Shown piece by piece: positions 15,822 through 22,349 of a DNA stretch of 47,824 nucleotides. The notes below the pieces were generated by a model. That model had not been told where the DNA came from and ran no database searches. It was given only the letters and a program-made list of their open reading frames with translations. This stretch comes from Planctomycetota bacterium (GTDB taxonomy: Bacteria; Planctomycetota; SZUA-567): NCBI GenBank assembly GCA_020060765.1, contig JAGUZQ010000039.1, positions 1-47,824 of the forward strand. The letters run 5' to 3'. Positions within the stretch are counted from its first letter, which is position 1, and the number at the start of each line of letters is the position of its first letter. The position numbers and the translations under genes are program-made.

Positions 15822-16817
15822 ATGCCTAACCCAGCCCGCATCATCGACATGGCCAGCGCTTTTTACGACTCCTGCGTTTTGTTTACCGCTTCCGACCTGG
15901 GCGTGTTTGCGAAACTCGCGGAAACAGGTGAAGCCGACGCCGACACGCTTGCGCGGGAGTTGCAGCTTTCCCCGCGCGGGGCGCTGTTGCTGCTGGATGC
16001 CTGCGTCGCGCTGGAGCTGCTGGAAAAGAACGGCGAGATATATCGTAACTCGGAAGATGCGGCGGTTTTTCTCACGCCGAACTCGCCCGCCGATTTATCT
16101 AAAGCTATCCGTTACAATCGCGACGTCTATGCCGCGTGGGGCAAATTGCGCGAACTGGCTAAGACCGGCCTGTCGGTGGAAAAGCCGGAAATACATCTGG
16201 GAGAAGACGAACAGCGTACGCGCGATTTCGTCCTCTCCATGCACGGGCGCGCGCTCGGAATTGGACAGGCGGTAGTGCCGCAACTGGACTTGTCCGGCTG
16301 CAAAAAACTGTTCGACGTCGGCGGTGGCCCCGGCACCTATTCCGCTTTGATCGCGCGCCGCTGGCCGGAAATCGAATGCACAGTGCTCGACCTGCCGGGC
16401 GTGGTGCGAGTGGCTGACGAACTGCTGGCCGCGCAGGGTATGTCGGGAAAAGTGAAAACCCTGGCCGGGGATTACCGCGTCGCGGAATTCCCCGCCGGTA
16501 ACGACGCGGTGATTTTCTTCGGGATGTTGCACCAGGAATCGCCTGATTCGATCCGCGATCTTTTCAAGCGCGCTCATATCTCGCTCAATCCCGGCGGCGT
16601 GGTTTACGTCATGGACATGATGACTGACCGCACCCACGCGCGACCGAAATTCAGCGCCCTGTTCGCGGTGAACATGGCGCTGACCACGGAAAACGGCTGG
16701 GTCTTTTCCGACGCGGAGTTGGGCGGCTGGCTGAAGGAGACCGGCTTCTGTGATTTTTCCGTCAAACCCCTCGCCCCGCCCATGCCGCACTGGCTGGCCT
16801 GCGCACGGAAGGCGTAG
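15822..16817 (+). CDS. SAM-dependent O-methyltransferase-like protein with N-terminal winged helix
   Basis: The 331-residue protein has the two-domain plan of Methyltransf_2 small-molecule O-methyltransferases. The N-terminal dimerisation/winged-helix domain (about 1-95) includes TASDLGVFAKLAETGEADAD and LQLSPRGALLLLDACVALEL. The Rossmann domain has LFDVGGGPGTYSALIARRWP (about 157-178), LDLPGVVRVAD and FFGMLHQE before SLNPGGVVYVMDMM. It probably methylates a small aromatic or quinone-like compound; the substrate is unknown. GGAGA 5 bases upstream fixes ATG 15822. It precedes the radical SAM maturase gene by 45 bases, although that gene appears to have its own promoter. Confidence 0.82.
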   Translation: MPNPARIIDMASAFYDSCVLFTASDLGVFAKLAETGEADADTLARELQLSPRGALLLLDACVALELLEKNGEIYRNSEDAAVFLTPNSPADLSKAIRYNRDVYAAWGKLRELAKTGLSVEKPEIHLGEDEQRTRDFVLSMHGRALGIGQAVVPQLDLSGCKKLFDVGGGPGTYSALIARRWPEIECTVLDLPGVVRVADELLAAQGMSGKVKTLAGDYRVAEFPAGNDAVIFFGMLHQESPDSIRDLFKRAHISLNPGGVVYVMDMMTDRTHARPKFSALFAVNMALTTENGWVFSDAELGGWLKETGFCDFSVKPLAPPMPHWLACARKA

Positions 16818-16827
16818 CGCTATTTCG

Positions 16828-16856
16828 TTGCCCTTGCCTGGAGCGTTAGTTATACT
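16828..16856 (+). promoter_or_regulatory. Sigma-70-type promoter positioned for a leaderless transcript
   Basis: TTGCCC (16828-16833) and TATACT (16851-16856) are 17 bases apart. The expected start of transcription, about 7 bases after the -10, coincides with the A of the ATG at 16863. No Shine-Dalgarno sequence precedes that ATG. Confidence 0.5.
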
Positions 16857-16862
16857 GACATC

Positions 16863-18092
16863 ATGACAAAGACGCAAACATCGCCTAAATATCCGGTCGG
16901 CCTGATGGTCAAGCCCTGCTCCGACAACTGCGTGGGCGCGTGCAAGTATTGCTACTATTACGACCCCGGTAAAGGCAAACACGCCGAGGCGCTGCTGCCG
17001 CCGGAGGTGCTGCGCGAACTGATCAGACAATACGCTTCTCTCGCCCTGCCCGCGCCGATGATGTCGTGGCAGGGAGGCGAGCCGACACTGGCGGGGCTGG
17101 ATTATTTCCGGCAGGTGGCATCTTGGCAGAAGGAATTTTTCGCGCCGACGCTGCATCTCCAGAACGCTTTCCAAACTTGCGGGCTGTTGCTGGACGAAGA
17201 CTGGTGCAGATTTCTCGCCGCGGAGAAATTCCTGATCGGCCTCTCCATCGACGGCCCGGCTGACCTGCACGACTCCATCCGCGTCGACAAAGCCGACAAG
17301 CCTACCCACGAACGCGCGGTCAAGGCTTACCGGATGCTCTGCGCCGCCGGGGCGGAGGTGAATATTCTCAGCGTCATCAGCAGTGCCAGCCTGGGGCGGG
17401 CGGCGGATATTTACCGCCACCTGCGGGAACTGGGCGCAAGCTATCTGCAGTTCATACCCTGCGGCCCGGGGCGCGACGGTCGCGGTCACACCGGCCTGAT
17501 GATCAAGGGCGAGGAGTATGGGCAGTTCATGCTCGACCTCCTGGACGCCTGGCTGGCGGAAGACAATCACTGCGTTTCCATGCGCACCAACGATAATTTC
17601 CTGCATCTGTATTTCGGCATCCCTTGCGAATTCTGCCAGTACCGCCACGGCTGCATGGGCATGGTCACCGCCGAAACCGACGGTTCTCTTTACCCCTGCG
17701 ATTTTTTCGTCACGGAAAAATATTGCCTCGGCAATTTCACCGAAACGCCGCTGGGAGAACTGGTAGGCAACGAAATCCACCAGGCGTTTTTCCGCGATAC
17801 CGGAATGTGCCACCGTTCCTGCCGCGATTGCGCTTGGTATCGGTTCTGCCGGGGAGGCTGCCTGCGTCAGCGCGGCGGCTGGCAGCCGCGCGGAAAAAAC
17901 ATGCTGTGCGAAAGCATGAAAATGCTGCTGGCCGGTTCCTTCGAAAGATTCGACCAGGTCTTGTCTGGCAGGAACGGCAAAACCCCCAACCTCACCCGCT
18001 TCTTCGCCGACCTGGTGCGGCGCTACGGCTGGCCGCGCGAAAGCAAATTGAAACCTCCGCCAGGCGTGCCCTTGACCAACCCGCGAGGTTAG
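16863..18092 (+). CDS. Anaerobic sulfatase-maturating enzyme (radical SAM/SPASM)
   Basis: The 409-residue protein is a radical SAM enzyme with the cluster motif C23-x3-C27-x2-C30 (CVGACKYCYYY) and an extra Cys19. SWQGGEPTLAG (about 66-76) is characteristic of sulfatase maturases. The C-terminal SPASM region is Cys-rich (PCEFCQYRHGC, YPCDFF, CHRSCRDCAWYRFCRGGCL) and would bind two auxiliary 4Fe-4S clusters. It oxidises the active-site Cys or Ser of a sulfatase to formylglycine without oxygen. A fitting client with a C-x-P-x-R motif is encoded at 26.4 kb. The function points to anaerobic growth. The start has no Shine-Dalgarno sequence (possible leaderless mRNA). Confidence 0.88.
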   Translation: MTKTQTSPKYPVGLMVKPCSDNCVGACKYCYYYDPGKGKHAEALLPPEVLRELIRQYASLALPAPMMSWQGGEPTLAGLDYFRQVASWQKEFFAPTLHLQNAFQTCGLLLDEDWCRFLAAEKFLIGLSIDGPADLHDSIRVDKADKPTHERAVKAYRMLCAAGAEVNILSVISSASLGRAADIYRHLRELGASYLQFIPCGPGRDGRGHTGLMIKGEEYGQFMLDLLDAWLAEDNHCVSMRTNDNFLHLYFGIPCEFCQYRHGCMGMVTAETDGSLYPCDFFVTEKYCLGNFTETPLGELVGNEIHQAFFRDTGMCHRSCRDCAWYRFCRGGCLRQRGGWQPRGKNMLCESMKMLLAGSFERFDQVLSGRNGKTPNLTRFFADLVRRYGWPRESKLKPPPGVPLTNPRG

Positions 18093-18130
18093 CCACAATG
18101 CGGTTCAGTCAAGGAATATTCTTGTGAATA

Positions 18131-18262
18131 CACAATAAAACTCTCGAATCGTCATTCCCGCGAAGGCGGGAATCCAGTGGTGAAACCGCATGCAACACCT
18201 CCTGGATTCCCGCCTTCGCGGGAATGACGGTACAAGTTTTTTTCTTAACTGAACCGTATTGG
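18131..18262. repeat. Palindromic intergenic repeat family D, copy 2
   Basis: Perfect 27-bp inverted arms lie at 18151-18177 (GTCATTCCCGCGAAGGCGGG then AATCCAG) and 18202-18228, with a 24-base spacer. Each arm contains ATTCCC-N8-GGGAAT. The right flank (GACGGTACAAG, T-tract, CTTAA..GAACCGTATTGGG) matches copy 1 inverted and, in part, copy 3. The element ends within 10 bases of the next gene's start. The 18093-18270 gap contains nothing else that I can see. Confidence 0.88.
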
Positions 18263-18270
18263 GTTTAGCC

Positions 18271-19206
18271 ATGCCTCTTCTGCCACGATTGGCGTATTGC
18301 CGGTTCCCGGACGCCGCGCGCGAACGTCACCGCGATTTCATCATTTCCTTCCGCGAGCCAGGCGGCGGTTTCTGCGGTCGCGCGAGCGTCGGGGATTTGT
18401 ATTACACCCGCTTTGCCTTGCGCGCGCTGGAATTATTGGCAGAGGCAAAAGAACTCGCCGTTAGTCGTGATTTCCTGCTGGCGGAAAACCTGCCTTGCGC
18501 AAACGTAATCGACGCCTTCTGCCTGCTCGATTGCTGTTCGCTGTTGATCGAAAAAAATGCCTGCGCGCTGGAGGATTTTTCCGAAAAAATCAGTCTTGCC
18601 AAACAAGTGCTCTTGAAATACGTTGCCGCCTCTGGCGGATTTGCGGCAAGTCCCGGCGGCGAGGCGAGTATTTACCAGACTTTTCTCGGCGCGCTGGCGG
18701 TGGGGATATTGACCGACTTCCAGAATTGCAACGAGTCCTTAACCCAGGCGCTGACGCCGGAAAAGATCGCAGAACTCTTGCGGGAACGAAGCTGTCCCGG
18801 CGGCGGTTTTGTCGACCATGCCGGTTTTCCTGAAGGCCAGACCAACCCCACTGCCGCCGCCGTGGCGCTGGCGAATCTGGTCGGCGATGAAACAATGCGA
18901 AACAGGTTTTTCCGCGAGACAGAAGATTTTCTGCTTTCGGGACAGGAAAAATCCGGAGGTTGGAAAAGCGGCTCCGGCGCAACCGAAGCCGACCTTCTTT
19001 CCACCTTTGCCGCGCTGACGGCGCTGGCGATTTGCTTGCGAGTTTCGCGGGCAAGACTGGCCGACGCCGCGCGATTCGTGCGCGGGTGTGTACTTGCGGG
19101 CGGAGGTTTCGCGGCTGCGCCGGGAGAACCTGCGGGAGACGCGGAATATGCGTACTACGGACTTGCAGCGGCGGCTCTGCTAGCGAACGAGATTCACCGC
19201 AGGTAG
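18271..19206 (+). CDS. Prenyltransferase/squalene-cyclase-fold (QW-repeat) protein of unknown function
   Basis: The 311-residue protein has at least four G-G-x-F/W repeats followed by a helix pair: GGGFCGRASVGDLYYTRFAL (about 31-50), GGFAASPGGEASIYQTFLGA, GGGFVDHAGFPEGQTNPTAA, GGWKSGSGATEADLLSTFAA and GGGFAAAPGEPAGDAEYAYY. This is the alpha/alpha toroid of protein prenyltransferase beta subunits and terpene cyclases. The zinc-ligand pattern D-x-C...H of true prenyltransferases is not evident (the last repeat has DAE), and I see no DXDD cyclase motif, so catalysis is uncertain. The ATG at 18271 has no Shine-Dalgarno sequence and abuts repeat D2; TTG 18259 is an alternative. It overlaps the convergent hydrolase gene by 13 bases. 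Confidence 0.65.
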   Translation: MPLLPRLAYCRFPDAARERHRDFIISFREPGGGFCGRASVGDLYYTRFALRALELLAEAKELAVSRDFLLAENLPCANVIDAFCLLDCCSLLIEKNACALEDFSEKISLAKQVLLKYVAASGGFAASPGGEASIYQTFLGALAVGILTDFQNCNESLTQALTPEKIAELLRERSCPGGGFVDHAGFPEGQTNPTAAAVALANLVGDETMRNRFFRETEDFLLSGQEKSGGWKSGSGATEADLLSTFAALTALAICLRVSRARLADAARFVRGCVLAGGGFAAAPGEPAGDAEYAYYGLAAAALLANEIHRR

Positions 19207-19835
19207 GGATTGTGCTTCAATTCGTTGGCGATAGTGGTGGCAGGCCCGTGCCCCGGATACAGCACGGTTTCCCCCGGCAAAGTCTGCACCAGCTTGCGCA
19301 GGCCGCGCATCAGCAGATCGCCGTCGCAGCCGGGTAAATCACTGCGACCGATGCCTCCCGCAAAAATCGTGTCGCCATCAAACAGAACGCCTGCGTCCTC
19401 CACGTAAAAAACCATGTGCCCCGGCGCGTGGCCAGGTAGCAGGATAGCGGTAAACCCGATTCCGGCGGCGGTAAATTTCTCCTCGTCCTCCAGTAGCGTG
19501 GCCGGTTGCGGAATGGTAGTGGCGGAACCCATGACGTGAAAACTGAGATTGGCGCGCGCATCGGTGGCTTGCCTGGCGCAGTCTTCATGACAGGCGACGG
19601 AAAGGTCGGGAAAAAGTTTCAGCAGTTCCGACACGCCGCCGACATGGTCGTAATGGCCGTGGGTCAGCAGGATCAGTTCCGGCTTCAGCCCATCCAGTTC
19701 ACGCGCGATCATGCCGCCTTCCGCGCCGGGATCGATCAGCACGCAAGTCTCCGCGTTTTCGCGGGAAATGACATAGCAGCACGTGGCCAGCATTCCCGCC
19801 TCGATGCAGAATATTTTCAGTCTGTTCTCAGTCAC
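19194..19835 (-). CDS. Metallo-beta-lactamase-fold hydrolase (glyoxalase II-like)
   Basis: The 213-residue protein has the zinc motif THGHYDHVGG with His59, His61, Asp63 and His64. Further ligands lie in LLPGHAPGHM, LFDGDTIFAGGIGRSDLPG and LYPGHGPAT. The last two are typical of the small glyoxalase II/YcbL group, which hydrolyses thioesters such as lactoylglutathione. The true substrate is unknown. The start is GTG at 19835. Its ribosome-binding site, TGGAGA, lies 6 bases upstream and is part of repeat element A2, so the repeat supplies the translation signal. The amidohydrolase gene lies upstream on the same strand, across the repeat. Confidence 0.85.
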   Translation of the reverse strand: MTENRLKIFCIEAGMLATCCYVISRENAETCVLIDPGAEGGMIARELDGLKPELILLTHGHYDHVGGVSELLKLFPDLSVACHEDCARQATDARANLSFHVMGSATTIPQPATLLEDEEKFTAAGIGFTAILLPGHAPGHMVFYVEDAGVLFDGDTIFAGGIGRSDLPGCDGDLLMRGLRKLVQTLPGETVLYPGHGPATTIANELKHNPYLR

Positions 19836-19836
19836 T

Positions 19837-19979
19837 ATAAGTCTCCAGTCTCCAGTTGACAGTCTCCAGTTTTCTTATACCGGTTCTCTGCTAATAACCG
19901 AAAGAAAAACTTCGTCTTTCTGTTCCATTAAAAACATCCGGAACTCAAAGTTGGAGACTGTCAACTGGCGACTTCTATT
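19837..19979. repeat. Word-repeat inverted element, family A, copy 2
   Basis: The left end (19837-19870) has three CTCCAGT words, AAGTCTCCAGTCTCCAGTTG then ACAGTCTCCAG. The right end (19948-19973) is the inverse, TTGGAGACTGTCAACTGGCG then ACTT. The inverted repeat shares CAGTTGACAGTCTCCA with copy 1's left end. It fills the 139-base gap between the amidohydrolase stop and the hydrolase GTG start. Confidence 0.8.
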
Positions 19980-21117
19980 CCCGGTAAAGCGCTTCGCCTT
20001 CGCCGTAGACCGCCACGGGGAAAGAGGTGAGGTTGAACGGGTCGCCGTTCCAGCCGGTAAACGACGCCCACTTGCCTTTCGCGAGGGTGCCGAGAATTTT
20101 GTCGATGCCAAGTATCTCCGCGTTTTTGCGGGTGATGATTTCCAGCGCCTGCCGCCGGTCGAGGCCGCAGCGGACAAACCAGCGCAACTGATGCAAAAGC
20201 TGCTGTTGCAGCATGACGCAATGGTCGGTCATCAGGCCGAATTCAACGCCGGATTCGAGCAGGCAATGGAGGTTGCGCCAGTCGGAGTGTTTCAATTCAA
20301 CCTTGTAGGCGTGCGAGTCTATGGGACCGTAAACCACGGGAATGCGCCGCTTTTTCAATTCAGCGAAAATTTCCGGTTCATGCACATCGCAGGCGTGCTC
20401 CACCGTAACTTTGAGGCCGTATTCATCCACCACCCGCAGCAGCGAGGCGATGTCGTCGGTTTTGTGGACATGCACGCGCAGGCGCTCCTTGCCTTTCAGC
20501 AGATCGCGCCAGACCATTTCCTCGGCGGAAAAATCGATTTCGTTTTTCGACTTGCCCCTGGCCTTGTTGAATTTTTCCAGCTTGTGCGCGGCTTCGTCCA
20601 GCTTTTTACGCAGCAACGCCACCGCTCCCATCCGTGCGTAGGGACGGGTGCCTTTCCAGTTCTTGTCCGACATGGTATTGTAGCCGAAGGCGGCCTTGAT
20701 GCCGGCGCGCGCGAACAGCGCATCGGTGGTGTTGGTGCCGTAATTGCGGATCACGGCGGAGCGACCGCCGATGATGTTTCCGCTGCCGGGAACGACGCAG
20801 GAATAAAGCACGCCCGCTTCGATTGAGTCCTGAAACGCGGAGTCATCCATCATGACCGAATCCAGCGCGTCGGAAAGCGGCAGCAGCGAATCCATCTGGT
20901 CGTTGGCTTCCGCCTCGGCGCTGGGTTCGCCTGCTCGGATCATGCCGATGTGGCAGTGGGGGTCGATAAAGGCGGGCGTGATGACCGGATAGCTTCCGAC
21001 CGGCTCGTCTTTTTTCTCGCTGGTTAGCGCGAGGATTTTTGTGCCGGAAAAATGCAGGTAGGACTTCTCCCGTATTTCCGCGCCGGTATAAATAGTTTCA
21101 CCATACACGCAAGGCAT
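19975..21117 (-). CDS. Amidohydrolase superfamily protein
   Basis: The 380-residue protein starts at the ATG preceded by AGGAGAATGTT; an upstream in-frame extension of 45 residues looks non-coding. It has the composite fold of amidohydrolases: an N-terminal beta sandwich (VYGETIYTGAEIREKSYLHF), metal motif D-P-H-C-H in ITPAFIDPHCHIGM (about 63-76), a second metal His in VEHACD, a later His in GPIDSHAY, the catalytic Asp in LMTDHCV, and a C-terminal return to the sandwich (ILGTLAKGKWASFTGWNGDP). It resembles imidazolonepropionase-like and related hydrolases of unknown substrate. It should hydrolyse a C-N bond in the cytoplasm. It is probably cotranscribed with the metallo-hydrolase downstream. 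Confidence 0.82.
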   Translation of the reverse strand: MPCVYGETIYTGAEIREKSYLHFSGTKILALTSEKKDEPVGSYPVITPAFIDPHCHIGMIRAGEPSAEAEANDQMDSLLPLSDALDSVMMDDSAFQDSIEAGVLYSCVVPGSGNIIGGRSAVIRNYGTNTTDALFARAGIKAAFGYNTMSDKNWKGTRPYARMGAVALLRKKLDEAAHKLEKFNKARGKSKNEIDFSAEEMVWRDLLKGKERLRVHVHKTDDIASLLRVVDEYGLKVTVEHACDVHEPEIFAELKKRRIPVVYGPIDSHAYKVELKHSDWRNLHCLLESGVEFGLMTDHCVMLQQQLLHQLRWFVRCGLDRRQALEIITRKNAEILGIDKILGTLAKGKWASFTGWNGDPFNLTSFPVAVYGEGEALYRE

Positions 21118-21325
21118 AACATTCTCCTGGTTGCATTCGATAAACCTAAAATCCGCAGGCCTAAGAAATGAAAAAATGTTTCGAGTAGCAGCGAAATAAC
21201 ACAGCGAAGCCGGATCATCTACGAAGAACACGAGTTTCTTCGCGGAACACAAAATAGGATATGCGACCGCCTCATTGACGTCAAACAGGAATGAGGAAAA
21301 AGGCCGTAATTATTAATATATACGC

Positions 21326-21739
21326 TTATACTACGGTGTCGAACATGCGGCTGTAGGGGCTGGAGGTAAGGCGTCCGCTGAGCCTGCCCAGGGCTTCCTG
21401 GGTAGACATGGGACCGATAATTTTCATGTGCTGCCCGGCTTTTTTGCCTGGGGGAATACTATCGGTTTTACCCAGGGTGCGATCCATTCCCCGTACCAGA
21501 TCAAGCCTGCTCACCGCGTCATTAAGCTGGGACATATAACCCTGGCCGTTCTGCACTGGCGGCCAGACGTAACTGCTGATGCGATTGGTTACTTCGGGTG
21601 TGAGATTACTCAGTATATTGATGCCGCGATCAGGCAAAACCTCGGGCGGAGGCAGAATCGCCGCTCTCGCCGGATCAGGAGCAGGAGTACTGATTCCAAG
21701 TGGAAAAGCAGGCGGCGAATATCCCTGAATCGATGACAT
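21326..21739 (-). CDS. Unknown protein behind a sigma-28 promoter
   Basis: I do not recognise this 137-residue protein. The first 40 residues are Pro/Ala-rich (PPAFPLG, PAPDPARAAILPPPEVLP). The rest is moderately polar, with possible helices around TPEVTNRISSYV, YMSQLNDAVSRLDLVRGM and STQEALGRLSGRL. There is no signal peptide or membrane helix. AGGGAGG lies 6 bases before the ATG, so translation is well supported. A perfect sigma-28 promoter lies 150 bases upstream on the same strand, and the 5' leader contains a 37-base hairpin. The promoter suggests membership of the FliA regulon, perhaps a motility-associated or chaperone-like protein; that is inference. Confidence 0.65.
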   Translation of the reverse strand: MSSIQGYSPPAFPLGISTPAPDPARAAILPPPEVLPDRGINILSNLTPEVTNRISSYVWPPVQNGQGYMSQLNDAVSRLDLVRGMDRTLGKTDSIPPGKKAGQHMKIIGPMSTQEALGRLSGRLTSSPYSRMFDTVV

Positions 21740-21783
21740 TGAGGGCCTCCCTGCCCATTCTCTAAGTCATTTTTTGCGGTGCC

Positions 21784-21820
21784 GTAAGATTTTTTCAGCA
21801 ATCCGTTGCTAAAATCTTAC
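21784..21820 (-). other. Hairpin in the 5' leader of the sigma-28-driven gene
   Basis: GTAAGATTTT pairs with AAAATCTTAC (10 bp) with a further inner AGCAA/TTGCT pairing after a small bulge. It lies about 45 bases before the start codon, between the sigma-28 promoter and the SD. No U-tract follows on either strand, so a simple terminator is unlikely; an mRNA-stability or regulatory role is possible. Confidence 0.5.
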
Positions 21821-21894
21821 AAGCTGATATTATGTAACAATCGAAACTATCGGGAAATACGTGCTGTTGTTAATATTTCGACTACAACTTTTAA

Positions 21895-21921
21895 TTATCG
21901 GCTATGGCGCGGAAAAATTTA
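21895..21921 (-). promoter_or_regulatory. Perfect sigma-28 (FliA) promoter
   Basis: On the minus strand TAAA (21921-21918) is followed by exactly 15 bases and then GCCGATAA (21902-21895). This matches the sigma-28 consensus TAAA-N15-GCCGATAA at all 12 fixed positions. It points at the 137-residue unknown gene. The window also encodes a FliA-type sigma factor. Confidence 0.8.
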
Positions 21922-21969
21922 GCGCGGCAATGGCAAATAACATATATGCAAGATATTTATTCAACAGAT

Positions 21970-22079
21970 AGAAAAGGAGAGAGCCCGGAGCAAGCTCCGG
22001 GCTCACAGAGGAAGCCATGACGGGTAACAATAGGGAGAAGGAGGGAAACCCGTCACGTTGGGGGTTATCTTTGCTACAT
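21970..22079 (-). ncRNA. Candidate sigma-28-driven small RNA with two hairpins
   Basis: Read leftward, an 8-bp stem (TGACGGGT/ACCCGTCA, 22055-22018) presents a 22-base pyrimidine-rich loop containing CCCTCCTTCTCCC. Then a 10-bp GC stem follows (GAGCCCGGAG/CTCCGGGCTC, 22004-21981) closed by a stable CUUG tetraloop, with a TCTCCTTTTCT tail as in an intrinsic terminator. A sigma-28-like promoter ends about 6 bases before the expected 5' end. The CCUCC loop could pair with Shine-Dalgarno sequences. No family is recognised, and expression and strand are inferred. It sits in the otherwise gene-free 21740-22349 gap. Confidence 0.4.
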
Positions 22080-22084
22080 TAACT

Positions 22085-22113
22085 TTATCGGCAGAAATAA
22101 GGATGACACTTTA
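22085..22113 (-). promoter_or_regulatory. Sigma-28-like promoter with long spacer
   Basis: On the minus strand TAAAGTGT (22113-22106, 7 of 8 to TAAAGTTT) is followed by an exact GCCGATAA (22092-22085). The spacer is 13 rather than the usual 11 bases (TAAA-N17 instead of N15), so it may be weak. It points into the two-hairpin element. Confidence 0.4.
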
Positions 22114-22166
22114 GATATTATCGGATTTTTTTTGAAACAGTTTTTTGACCGTTTTTTTAATGGAAA

Positions 22167-22292
22167 AAGTCCGTATTTGACAGGATTTTACCGCTGAAAC
22201 AGAGATTTTGCCCATCTTTTTAAAAAAAATATCGTTAAAAGCTTGACACTTGATACAGTATGCGATATCTTGTAAGTCCGTGTTTTTGACAG
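22167..22292. repeat. Direct repeats upstream of the XRE regulator, possible operator
   Basis: AAGTCCGTATTTGACAG (22167-22183) recurs as AAGTCCGTGTTTTTGACAG (22274-22292). The second copy lies just downstream of the -10 of the regulator's promoter. The spacing (107 bases) and position suit autoregulation by looping or a shared operator; this is inference. Confidence 0.4.
22243..22271 (+). promoter_or_regulatory. Sigma-70 promoter of the XRE regulator gene
   Basis: Consensus TTGACA (22243-22248) and TATCTT (22266-22271) are 17 bases apart, about 78 bases before the start codon. Confidence 0.7.
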
Positions 22293-22349
22293 ATATTGTT
22301 CTTGATCTATTGCGGCACGGTTATAAGGCTTTAATGCAACGGAGAACTG

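Noticed and set aside
16095..18098. Minus-strand open frame of 667 codons opposite the methyltransferase and sulfatase-maturase genes
   Set aside because: It spans two real genes and their promoter on the other strand, and shows no recognisable domain; typical antisense artefact of high GC.
22017..22082. A 21-codon plus-strand open frame with an AGAGGAAG upstream, across the two-hairpin element
   Set aside because: It lies within the predicted stem-loops, has no promoter on that strand and no recognisable peptide type. The minus-strand RNA interpretation explains the structure better.
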